Source of the DNA: a virus
Direction: 5' to 3' (one strand)
Virus record (IMG/VR): IMGVR_UViG_3300042878_002960
Span: 1-61,868 of that record
DNA: 61,868 bases
In this document: positions 16,467 to 23,526 of the stretch, one piece after another
How the letters are laid out: the number at the start of each line of letters is the position of its first letter
Numbering within the stretch: position 1 is the first letter of the stretch
Notes under the pieces: model-generated
Seen by the model: only the letters and a program-made list of their open reading frames with translations
What the model was told of the DNA's origin: nothing
Databases searched by the model: none
Position numbers and translations under genes: made by a program

Positions 16467-17806
16467 TACTTAGTAGGAGTTTTAGACGGTCCTTCTTCTG
16501 GTACGGGTAAACCTTTACCACCTTTACCTTTTTTCTTCTTTTCTTCAGGTGTTCCTTTTTCAAACTCAGAGTAAACATCAGGATAAACATCACCTTCACC
16601 ATCTTGATCATATTGAATCTCAAAGAAATCACCAAAGTCAAGCAAACCAGCTCTTGTTAATTCAACCTCGTGTACTTTATTTAGATACTTTTCAATATAA
16701 ACATTAATATCATTGACAAATGTGTTAAATAATATAACTGTATTATCAGTAAATACACCAATTGCTTTCTTTCTTTTCTTGTTAAATGAACCAAGAATAA
16801 CTTTGAAGATATATTCTAACTTATCAGATTCTTTAATATAATCTTTGGTCAATTTATTAGGAATTAATTCTGTATTGATTTTGAACTTTTCTTTATCAAA
16901 GAATTCAGGAACTACAAAATCAAAGTCTAATAAATCTTGTTTAACTTCAGAAACATAAACATTGAATAGTTTAGACATTAGATAAATATAAACTTCATCT
17001 CTTCTTTCACCTTTTAATTTAATTTCATCTAAGTTAAATGATTGACAGAAGTTTAAGAAGTTAACTAATATAAGTGTATAAATTTCAACAAATTCTGTTG
17101 AGTTACTATCACTTATTCTTCTGTATAAAGGATTTAATATTTCAAATGAAATATCACCACTTTTAGTTCTTACAATAAGTTTCTCAAGATTTGATTGATA
17201 ATCTTCATCTTTCATTAAGAACGAGTTAGTAGAACTTGGATTTAATATTCTGTAGAAGAAAAATGAAAATGACTTTTCTCCAAATACATACTCTAAATCT
17301 TCTTCACTTGTATTAATAAAGTATTTAATAGCTTCAATCATTCTCTCAGTTAGTTTACCTTGAAAAACAATCGGTAACATATCAACATCAAATAATCTAG
17401 CATACTCATCTAACTCTTCAACACTAAAGTCATACTTACCACCTTTATTAATAGCAGTTAAAACTAAATGATTTTTAGGAACTCTATCATATCCAATATT
17501 AGCAGGTTGTTCATCTGGAAAGTACTCAAAACAAAACCACCATTTTTTATTCAACAATGATTTAACTCTTACATCCAATGATTCTAAATATTTAATACCT
17601 GGATTATAATAGTTTTGAATAGCCAAATCAACAAGATTAAGTTTTTCACTACTCATTGACTTTGGTTTAATAGTAAATTCTTTACCATCCCAATTAACCC
17701 ATATTTTTGATCCTTGAATATCTTCAAATACAACAATTTCATTGTCAAAGATAGAACTTAGAAGTTCTTGATCATTATTTCCGTTTAACGTTACTAATTT
17801 ACTCAT
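16466..17806 (-). CDS. Nucleotidyltransferase/RNA-ligase-like protein with altered active site
   Basis: 446 residues from the ATG at 17806; the open frame runs to 17899, but the promoter lies inside that stretch. IVVFEDIQGSKIWVNWDGK (about residues 22-40) resembles motif I of RNA ligases, E-K-x-x-G, with the catalytic Lys replaced by Asp. WWFCFEYFPDEQPANI resembles motif IIIa, and a PKNHLVLT strand follows. The middle is helical. The C-terminus is low complexity, rich in Lys, Gly, Pro and Glu. If the reading is right it is a pseudo-ligase, perhaps a binding or structural protein. It is co-directional with the two genes downstream. The assignment is tentative. Confidence 0.4.
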   Translation of the reverse strand: MSKLVTLNGNNDQELLSSIFDNEIVVFEDIQGSKIWVNWDGKEFTIKPKSMSSEKLNLVDLAIQNYYNPGIKYLESLDVRVKSLLNKKWWFCFEYFPDEQPANIGYDRVPKNHLVLTAINKGGKYDFSVEELDEYARLFDVDMLPIVFQGKLTERMIEAIKYFINTSEEDLEYVFGEKSFSFFFYRILNPSSTNSFLMKDEDYQSNLEKLIVRTKSGDISFEILNPLYRRISDSNSTEFVEIYTLILVNFLNFCQSFNLDEIKLKGERRDEVYIYLMSKLFNVYVSEVKQDLLDFDFVVPEFFDKEKFKINTELIPNKLTKDYIKESDKLEYIFKVILGSFNKKRKKAIGVFTDNTVILFNTFVNDINVYIEKYLNKVHEVELTRAGLLDFGDFFEIQYDQDGEGDVYPDVYSEFEKGTPEEKKKKGKGGKGLPVPEEGPSKTPTK

Positions 17807-17929
17807 ATCTTTATTATACACTCTTTTTGATTTTTGTTTTTTATCATAAGTATATATAAAAAACCGGCTCTCTAAAATGAAAGAAATGAGATTTGACAAT
17901 TAATATATACAAAAAAGTAATTCTATAAA

Positions 17930-18226
17930 ATGACTTATAAAGATAACACACCTACATTCAATGTAAATAGAAAAGTAGTTAACTTCAAAGACTTCTCAGC
18001 TAATCCTAATGCTGAAAAAGAAGAATTGAAGAAGATGGATAGACAAAACAAGCCTAATACTGATAACCAACAAAAGAATATGGCTAACTCAAGATATAAA
18101 TTCAATAATACAACTCGTAAGATGGATGATTTAAGTCCTGCTGAAATCGAAGATAAGATTGAGGCTATTGAAGAGTTTGAAGAATCAAATGAGTGTATTA
18201 AAACATTTGAAAGCTTTAGAAAATAA
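17930..18226 (+). CDS. Small hydrophilic protein with C-terminal IKTFESF motif
   Basis: 98 residues, polar, rich in Asn, Lys and Glu. Its last residues are CIKTFESFRK, the same KTFES pattern found at the N-terminus of several other proteins here, so the putative targeting peptide may also work at a C-terminus. No enzyme motif. It is followed directly by a bidirectional terminator. Confidence 0.6.
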   Translation: MTYKDNTPTFNVNRKVVNFKDFSANPNAEKEELKKMDRQNKPNTDNQQKNMANSRYKFNNTTRKMDDLSPAEIEDKIEAIEEFEESNECIKTFESFRK

Positions 18227-18230
18227 TTAA

Positions 18231-18262
18231 AAAAACCTCAGATTTCTCTGAGGTTTTTTCTT
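18231..18262. terminator. Bidirectional terminator
   Basis: Stem AACCTCAGA/TCTGAGGTT with loop TTTC and A/T tracts on both sides, between convergent genes ending at 18226 and 18264. Confidence 0.85.
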
Positions 18263-18263
18263 T

Positions 18264-18812
18264 TTAAAAGTTCTTAGTAACATCAAATGACTTACCGTTA
18301 GTACTACCACCGTAGTTATCTACTTCTTCATCATCATAGTAAACACCGGCTACAATATCTCCAAAGTAGTATTCTTCAATACCAATCTCTTCATCAATAG
18401 TGATTTTAAGTTTAGTAATATCAAACTCTTCAGTTTCAATATCACCTTCAAAGAATCCACCTTTTTCAAATGAAGCACACATTAATAAGTCTTTAGACTC
18501 ATCAATCTCAGTGTATTCATAATCTACTAACTGAAATTCTTCAGTATCAAATTCACTTAAATTATCAGAATCAATTTTATATACTTCTTCACCATTCTCA
18601 TCTTCAATAAGGATAGTAAATGTACCAGCGGCACCCCAACGATGATATTGATCATCAATTTCATACCAACTACCCCAATCTTCTAAATCATTAGTCACAA
18701 TTTCCCATAACTCTTTATCAGGGTTATTAATAATTGCTTTTTGTTCTTCATCAACAGAACCAATTGTTACTTCTGCGCCATATCCATAGATGGAAACTTT
18801 GTACTTTTTCAT
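18264..18812 (-). CDS. Acidic hypothetical protein
   Basis: 182 residues, very rich in Asp and Glu with many Tyr and Gly, and few basic residues. The start MKKYKVSIYGYGAEVTIG looks like a beta-rich domain. Such acidity could suit a DNA mimic or a calcium-binding protein, but there is no motif to decide. Its ATG overlaps the stop of the 74-residue gene upstream, so they form an operon with the following DUF1653 and methylase genes. Confidence 0.6.
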   Translation of the reverse strand: MKKYKVSIYGYGAEVTIGSVDEEQKAIINNPDKELWEIVTNDLEDWGSWYEIDDQYHRWGAAGTFTILIEDENGEEVYKIDSDNLSEFDTEEFQLVDYEYTEIDESKDLLMCASFEKGGFFEGDIETEEFDITKLKITIDEEIGIEEYYFGDIVAGVYYDDEEVDNYGGSTNGKSFDVTKNF

Positions 18813-19033
18813 TTTAGTATTTTATTTAGTTTATATTCTCTTTTATCTTCTAATTCAAGTGGCTCAGCTATCAACTCACCATCTAATATTTTAATTTGCC
18901 ATTTATTACCAGTCTTCTCATCTAATAGAACCAACTTACTAATAACTGTACAACCATCTGAATCAACATTAATTGCTGTTGAATTTGAAGCGTTATTTAT
19001 ATTAAATACACTAGGATTACAAGCTATTGCCAT
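18809..19033 (-). CDS. Small hypothetical protein
   Basis: 74 residues, starting MAIACNPSVFNINNASNSTA, with a central KWQIKILDGELI strand pair. Family unknown. It is coupled at both ends: its start overlaps the stop of the DUF1653 gene by 1 nt and its stop overlaps the next start by 4 nt. That tight packing is the main support. Confidence 0.55.
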   Translation of the reverse strand: MAIACNPSVFNINNASNSTAINVDSDGCTVISKLVLLDEKTGNKWQIKILDGELIAEPLELEDKREYKLNKILK

Positions 19034-19233
19034 TATATTAATTCAAATCTTTTTTGACCATGTTCAGAAGTTGAGTTCCAAATATCTAATGGTCTAACAT
19101 AAATAGAACCAAAGTTGATAGACTTGTAAACTACTAACTTTTCTCCTGTTTCCGTATGAGTGGCTAAAGTAATTACTTCATAAGTACCACCTTTATAATG
19201 CTTATATCTCTGTCTCGGTAGCGGATAGTTCAT
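19033..19233 (-). CDS. DUF1653 family protein
   Basis: 66 residues. RYKHYKGGTYEVITLATHTE, then GEKLVVYKS and YVRPLDIW match the DUF1653 family, small beta-barrel-like proteins of unknown function common in bacteria and phages. The gene overlaps the end of the Dam-type methylase by 32 nt on the same strand and touches the next gene, so it belongs to that operon. Confidence 0.85.
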   Translation of the reverse strand: MNYPLPRQRYKHYKGGTYEVITLATHTETGEKLVVYKSINFGSIYVRPLDIWNSTSEHGQKRFELI

Positions 19234-20185
19234 CTTGAATGTTTAATTTTTTACCAGTAACTGGATCGTAATTTAAAATTAATAACTCTACGCCTTTAGC
19301 TTGTTCACCTTTACCCTCAGAGTTATTACCACCTTGAGCTGAACTTCTAAATACTTCTTTCTCAGTCCAGATATATTGGTCTCTTGGTAACAATTCTTCT
19401 AATAAAGGAAAATAGTAATAAGATAATGACCAACGAGATTTTGATTTCTTAATTAAATCTAACAATCTTCTATGTGAAGCCGGACCAAACATACCTTCTT
19501 TGTCAGCACCATACCAAGATAATCTCTTAGCATCATCATCGCCATTCTCATCAGGTCTGTGATAAGGAGGATCCAAATACAAATAAGTATCTTCAGCATC
19601 ATATTGATTGATTAACTCTTCAAAATCAATGTTATAGAAGTCTGTAATAGTAGCCAATTTAGATGTGTACTTGTTCTTTTTCAATTTATCAATAAGAACT
19701 TCTAACTTCAAACGGTCTTTATCTTTCTTATAACCATTGAAACCGGCACCACGAGGATAAACCGAGTTATGTGCTGATGTGATTAAGAAAGCATAGATAG
19801 ACGCTTTTTTGAAATCACCAATCTCAAAATTCATATTATCTAAGAAATCGTTCTTAATATATCTTTTGTAAATCTCTTTATAGAAATCCCACTTCTTCAA
19901 TGGATCAGTTTCATCGGTATGAAGTAAAGTTCTTTTCAAAGCTTCTAAATACTTAACGAATTCTTCTGGTTGAGCACAACACTTGTATAGATTCGTCTGG
20001 TGACGATTTTTATCATTATAAACAACTACATCAAACTTTAGGTTTGGGTCGTCCATATACGTTCCCATAGAGCCAGAGAATGGTTCTATGTAGGTTTTTA
20101 TGCTACCATCTTTAGGAATTTTTGAGTTAATAAACTCAATGAAAACATTTGAGGACTTACCTCCGAAATATGAAATTACACTCAT
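19202..20185 (-). CDS. dam: DNA adenine methyltransferase (Dam / D12 class)
   Basis: 327 residues. It transfers a methyl group from SAM to N6 of adenine in DNA. The N-terminal SYFGGKSSN and IEPFSGSMGTY form the SAM loop (motif I), YNDKN is the next acidic position, and YLYLDPPYHR is the catalytic DPPY motif. The order SAM loop, target recognition, DPPY is that of the alpha (Dam) group. It lies 2 nt downstream of the NADAR gene. The likely role is protection of phage DNA from host restriction; T4 also carries a dam gene. Confidence 0.85.
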   Translation of the reverse strand: MSVISYFGGKSSNVFIEFINSKIPKDGSIKTYIEPFSGSMGTYMDDPNLKFDVVVYNDKNRHQTNLYKCCAQPEEFVKYLEALKRTLLHTDETDPLKKWDFYKEIYKRYIKNDFLDNMNFEIGDFKKASIYAFLITSAHNSVYPRGAGFNGYKKDKDRLKLEVLIDKLKKNKYTSKLATITDFYNIDFEELINQYDAEDTYLYLDPPYHRPDENGDDDAKRLSWYGADKEGMFGPASHRRLLDLIKKSKSRWSLSYYYFPLLEELLPRDQYIWTEKEVFRSSAQGGNNSEGKGEQAKGVELLILNYDPVTGKKLNIQDELSATETEI

Positions 20186-20187
20186 TA

Positions 20188-20691
20188 TTAATTTAATTTA
20201 TTTTTGTCTTTTATTATATCTTCGATTGAAGGTTTTTGATTTTGTAAAGAAATTTCTTCACGAACAGTCATTAAAATTTTACCAAGATTATTATCACCTT
20301 TACCATTACAAACTCCCCAGAAATAATCTTTCCACCAGTTACCTTCAATTAACTCTTGGCCACCAGTAGATAATAACATTTCAGATAAAGTTTCATCTTT
20401 GAACTTTTGGCGAACAGCCCAGTTCATTACTTCTAATTTCTTTTCATCCCAACCAGTTCTTAATTTTATTTTAGAACCAATCTTCTTAACTTCAGCAGGA
20501 TTAGAAATTCTAGCAATCATTTCACGAAAGTCACCTGGTGTGTAATATTTACCATTAATTAATTGTTGGTCATTAACTTTCATAGCAACATAAAAGTTCT
20601 CAACAGATGGGTAAGTAATACCCTGATGTTCTATTGTACAAGGGTAGAAGTTGGATAAGAATCTATAACGACCTTCAAATTTATCAATCAT
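20188..20691 (-). CDS. NADAR (YbiA-like, DUF1768) protein
   Basis: 167 residues. FLSNFYPCTIEHQGITYPSV near the start, YFWG near the end, the STGGQELIEG loop and a final helix with NNLGKILM are diagnostic for NADAR proteins, which act on N-glycosidic bonds of ADP-ribose-like or riboflavin-pathway molecules. Some NADAR proteins reverse ADP-ribosylation of DNA by DarT toxins, so a phage copy could be a counter-defence, next to a DNA methylase. That role is inference; the family call is secure. Confidence 0.85.
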   Translation of the reverse strand: MIDKFEGRYRFLSNFYPCTIEHQGITYPSVENFYVAMKVNDQQLINGKYYTPGDFREMIARISNPAEVKKIGSKIKLRTGWDEKKLEVMNWAVRQKFKDETLSEMLLSTGGQELIEGNWWKDYFWGVCNGKGDNNLGKILMTVREEISLQNQKPSIEDIIKDKNKLN

Positions 20692-20738
20692 ACTTATTAT
20701 ATTAACGAAAGGAATAAAGTTTACCTATTTAAAATAAC

Positions 20739-20760
20739 AAAAGACCATTACTGGTCTTTG
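20739..20760 (-). terminator. Terminator of the tmRNA gene
   Basis: Stem AAGACCA/TGGTCTT followed by T residues on the minus strand, starting 4 nt after the tmRNA 3' end. Confidence 0.75.
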
Positions 20761-20763
20761 TTC

Positions 20764-21146
20764 TTGTGGAGATGACGTTGTACTGCCCAACGTGTCTTTT
20801 TCAGTTGTTAATAATTATTCATTCACAGGCTTAGTAAATTTTTCTAAACTTACAAACTATTTACTTTTTTTGAGAAACTCTAACAAGTAACAAAAAACCG
20901 TTTCACCATTTTATTCTTGTGTGATACAAGTTGGAGAATTTTTTGATAGTAACTGTTGTTAGACAGTTGCTAGATCTTCTACCAAGATCATGTTGTTTTG
21001 TAGCGCAAATACTAAATCTTCATTGCTTGCTACTTCATTAACGTTGCCGTTTACAAATTTGTTACTTAATTTATTAATCGGATACTTAACCAACCGATAC
21101 CTGACATAATCACCACCATTCCGCAAATCAATTCTAAAACATCCCC
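20764..21146 (-). ncRNA. ssrA: Transfer-messenger RNA (tmRNA)
   Basis: This fills the only gene-free stretch over 300 bases. On the minus strand the RNA starts GGGGAUG at 21146 and ends CAUCUCC-A-CAA; GGGGAUG (21140-21146) pairs with CAUCUCC (20768-20774) with one G-U, a seven-base-pair acceptor stem. The next bases follow the E. coli tmRNA layout: a D-loop-like region, then GGUG...AUGUCAGGUAUCGG with a pseudoknot stem AUCGG/CCGAU. The 3' half has ACUAAGCCUGU, as in E. coli (ACUAAGCAUGU), and a T-arm CGUUG/CAACG (20776-20792). A tag frame runs from about GGC at 21048 to UAA at 20959, up to 29 codons. Odd points: the T-loop is GGCAGUA rather than UUCRANY, the 3' end is CAA not CCA, and the tag ends in Asp-Leu-Ala-Thr-Val, not Ala-Leu-Ala-Ala. 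It would rescue stalled ribosomes with SmpB. Confidence 0.85.
20959..21048 (-). other. Probable tmRNA tag reading frame
   Basis: The only frame without early stops in the mRNA-like part. Read from GGC AAC GTT it gives 29 residues ending in LVEDLATV. An alternative resume codon is GCA at 21030, after GAAGUA, giving a tag that starts ASNEDLVFAL, similar to the bacterial ANDENYAL. The resume codon cannot be fixed from sequence alone. Confidence 0.55.
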
Positions 21147-21163
21147 AAGTGTGTTATATTCTA

Positions 21164-21195
21164 CAAATATATATATAATATTCTAAAATAGCAAA
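21164..21195 (-). promoter_or_regulatory. Host-type promoter of the tmRNA
   Basis: On the minus strand TTTG (21192-21195), 20 nt, then TATATTTG (21164-21171). It fits the Bacteroidota housekeeping consensus and lies 17 nt before the mature 5' end at 21146. Confidence 0.65.
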
Positions 21196-21215
21196 AAGTT
21201 TAGAAATTTTAAAAA

Positions 21216-21662
21216 TTACCAAGGATAATCATCGTTCTTATCATCAGTAACTACACCATCTTTATCATCATCGTCTTCTAACATAAATTCAAATGTAATC
21301 ATAGGCGTACCTGTTTTAGTTTCCCATATTTCATAAGAAGAAGAATATTGAGCTAAAACGTCTTTTTTAATTTTTCTAACAATTTCAAATACTTTAACAA
21401 TATCACTAAGTGATTCTCTTCTAGCAAATTGAGCTGTAATAGATAAATCCAATCCACTATTTTCAACATTAACATCTACATTACTATTATTAAACATGGA
21501 TCTTAAAAGATAACAAAGATGTGACATATCATCATCTGAATCATCATCATCACCTTTATATTCATCTTCTCTTGAATAATCGTAATCATCTTCATAATCA
21601 TATCCATCGATATCATCAAAACCCTCACGTTCAAATAATTGATTAAATTTTTTAAGTTTCAT
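21216..21662 (-). CDS. Acidic protein with capsid-targeting-like N-terminus
   Basis: 148 residues. It begins MKLKKFNQLFEREG, similar to the shared N-terminal signature of this phage, then has a long Asp/Tyr/Glu-rich tract (about residues 17-50) and an alpha/beta domain of about 70 residues, and ends again with many Asp. Its start overlaps the stop of the upstream peptidase gene by 1 nt. Function unknown; packaging in the head is an inference from the N-terminus. Confidence 0.65.
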   Translation of the reverse strand: MKLKKFNQLFEREGFDDIDGYDYEDDYDYSREDEYKGDDDDSDDDMSHLCYLLRSMFNNSNVDVNVENSGLDLSITAQFARRESLSDIVKVFEIVRKIKKDVLAQYSSSYEIWETKTGTPMITFEFMLEDDDDKDGVVTDDKNDDYPW

Positions 21663-23017
21663 TATAGTAAATCTATTTTTATGTATTCTGCGTCAAAATA
21701 AACCTTTTGACTTACTTTGTGTTTGTTTAATAAGAATTGTAATGTTGTTAAAGCCTCATATGTTTCATCAATATAACCTTCTTCTAAATCACATTGAATA
21801 AATGTAGTAGCTCTATCAGATGCTATTTTAACATCAATACCAAATGGTGTTGCTTTTATATCACTAATTAACTTACCATATTTTCTAATAGTTTCTTCAT
21901 CAATTCCTATCTTTCTAGTAGTTGGTAATGAATCCCAATTTACTTTTACACTAGCTTTAGCAAGTCTTTCTAAATAGTTGATATTTTGTCTTTCTTTACC
22001 AGTATGTTCACTATAATAACCAACTGAAATGTTAGTACATTCAGGAATTTGGTCAATAAATGAAGCAGAATCTGTGTATATACCACCTGGATCTAATGAT
22101 AAATTAAGACCGTGTGAATTATATTGTTTAGCCAAAGCAGTTCCAAATTGATCAGAACAACAAGTTCTGCCTAATTGAGAAGTGATAACTGAACAAACAT
22201 CTCTTCTATCAAAAGAAACACATCTCTTAATATTTTTAAGATATTCAACTTGTTCATACACTGAAGATAATAAACCTGAACCAATACCACCTCTTTCTTC
22301 ACCCATAAAGAAGTAATAAAGACCTGGTACATTATGAGCCATCATATAAAGCATAACAGCAACACCTGATTTATCATCAGCACCTAATATAGTAGAACCA
22401 TCTGTATAGATAATTTCATCACCTTTATCATCTTTCTTAGAAAGAAGTTTAGTAATGCCTTGTTTTCTATCAGCAGTATCTAAGTGAGACGTAAACATTG
22501 TTGTTGAATTCTCGCCAATAATCTTATAATAGTTACCTACAATATCTTTATCCAATTTAGGCATAAAAGCCATTACTTCTTCTTCGTGTCCGTGAGGATA
22601 TGTCTTAGTAACTAATGAAATAAATGTACTTCTAACGTCTTTAGGATTATAAGTAAAAGGTTCTGGTGTAATTCTATTAACAGCAATACTTTCAACCGAA
22701 CCACCACCTGATAATATATCATATTGTTCAATAAAATCTTGAATATCAGCAGTTTGAAAATAATTTTTAAAGTAAAATTTAATAAAATTTTCTATTTTCA
22801 TAGGGTGTACTTTACCTCTAGATGTAACATCTAAACAAGATTTTGTCTTAGATATATTAACATCAGTAATTCCTAAACCATTATGATATTTAGAATTAGG
22901 TTCATTTAGCCAAAGCATTTCAAATGCGATATAACTATTCTCATCTTCTAAAACTTTTAATAAATCATGAAGTTCTTCGGAAAATTTAACTCTTACAGGT
23001 TCATTAGTATCTGCCAT
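21662..23017 (-). CDS. M20/M28-type zinc aminopeptidase, long paralogue
   Basis: 451 residues. It repeats the motif series of the 4122-5216 enzyme: TSHLDT, GADDKSG, GEERGG, SFDRRD, IYTDSASF and SEHTGKERQ, the metal ligands and catalytic Glu of M20/M28 peptidases. It has an extra N-terminal domain of about 130 residues. The two copies share long stretches such as VPGLYYFF and PECTNISVGY, so they come from a duplication. Such enzymes trim short peptides. In this phage it may clear peptides from head maturation or from tagged proteins (inference). Confidence 0.8.
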   Translation of the reverse strand: MADTNEPVRVKFSEELHDLLKVLEDENSYIAFEMLWLNEPNSKYHNGLGITDVNISKTKSCLDVTSRGKVHPMKIENFIKFYFKNYFQTADIQDFIEQYDILSGGGSVESIAVNRITPEPFTYNPKDVRSTFISLVTKTYPHGHEEEVMAFMPKLDKDIVGNYYKIIGENSTTMFTSHLDTADRKQGITKLLSKKDDKGDEIIYTDGSTILGADDKSGVAVMLYMMAHNVPGLYYFFMGEERGGIGSGLLSSVYEQVEYLKNIKRCVSFDRRDVCSVITSQLGRTCCSDQFGTALAKQYNSHGLNLSLDPGGIYTDSASFIDQIPECTNISVGYYSEHTGKERQNINYLERLAKASVKVNWDSLPTTRKIGIDEETIRKYGKLISDIKATPFGIDVKIASDRATTFIQCDLEEGYIDETYEALTTLQFLLNKHKVSQKVYFDAEYIKIDLL

Positions 23018-23052
23018 TTTTTAATTTATTTTATTATGTTATATATTAAATA

Positions 23053-23442
23053 TTAAACTACAATTTGATATGAATTTGTATAATCTACTTTAACTTGACC
23101 ATCATTCATACCTGATTCTTTCTTAACGAATCTTCTTTGACAATAAACAACAGTTACACTAGATTCTTTAGATCCTTTACTATTCTTTTTAGCCAATTGT
23201 GCCGCGGATTTAATAACAGTTTCTGTAGGTAAATTTTCTCTTACACGAATAACAACGTGACTACCTGGAACACCTTTAACATGGAACCAAATATCTTCTT
23301 TATCAGCAACATTAAATGTCAAATGATCATTAGATTTAGCATCTTTACCAACATAAACAACAAATCCTTCTATTTCTAATTTTTGAATATTAGGAAATTT
23401 GTCTTTTTTAGATTCGTTAAATAAATTAAAATTCTTTATCAT
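23053..23442 (-). CDS. Stand-alone NFACT-R domain (RqcH/NEMF type)
   Basis: 129 residues from the ATG at 23442; the open frame extends further but crosses a terminator and promoter. The sequence VVYVGKDAKSNDHLTFNVAD, then IWFHVKGVPGSHVVIR, a helix with SAAQLAKKNSKG, and VVYCQRRFVKK-x-G match the NFACT-R (DUF814) domain. In RqcH and NEMF this domain binds RNA on the stalled 50S or 60S subunit. The large N-terminal, coiled-coil and NFACT-C parts are absent. The N-terminus MIKNFNLFNES fits the capsid-targeting-like signature. An AATATATA box lies 4 nt before the ATG. Confidence 0.8.
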   Translation of the reverse strand: MIKNFNLFNESKKDKFPNIQKLEIEGFVVYVGKDAKSNDHLTFNVADKEDIWFHVKGVPGSHVVIRVRENLPTETVIKSAAQLAKKNSKGSKESSVTVVYCQRRFVKKESGMNDGQVKVDYTNSYQIVV

Positions 23443-23446
23443 AGTG

Positions 23447-23454
23447 TATATATT
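23447..23454 (-). promoter_or_regulatory. Late-type promoter box, leaderless start
   Basis: AATATATA on the minus strand, 4 nt before the NFACT-R ATG at 23442. It decides this start over the longer open frame. Confidence 0.6.
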
Positions 23455-23475
23455 AATTACAAATTCTTTAAAAAG

Positions 23476-23502
23476 AAAAAAGACCCATAAAGGGTCTTTT
23501 TT
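23476..23502. terminator. Terminator after major capsid gene
   Basis: Stem AAAAGACCC/GGGTCTTTT just downstream of the gp23 stop (23527, minus strand), with T tracts in both directions. Confidence 0.85.
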
Positions 23503-23526
23503 CAATAATATCAATAAGACTATTGA

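Noticed and set aside
20340-20370. GGQ tripeptide in the NADAR protein as a possible peptide release factor
   Set aside because: It lies in the STGGQELIEG loop that is a normal part of NADAR proteins; the rest has no release-factor features.
23443-23514. Longer start for the NFACT-R gene
   Set aside because: The extra 24 codons cross the gp23 terminator and the promoter box; the ATG at 23442 fits better.
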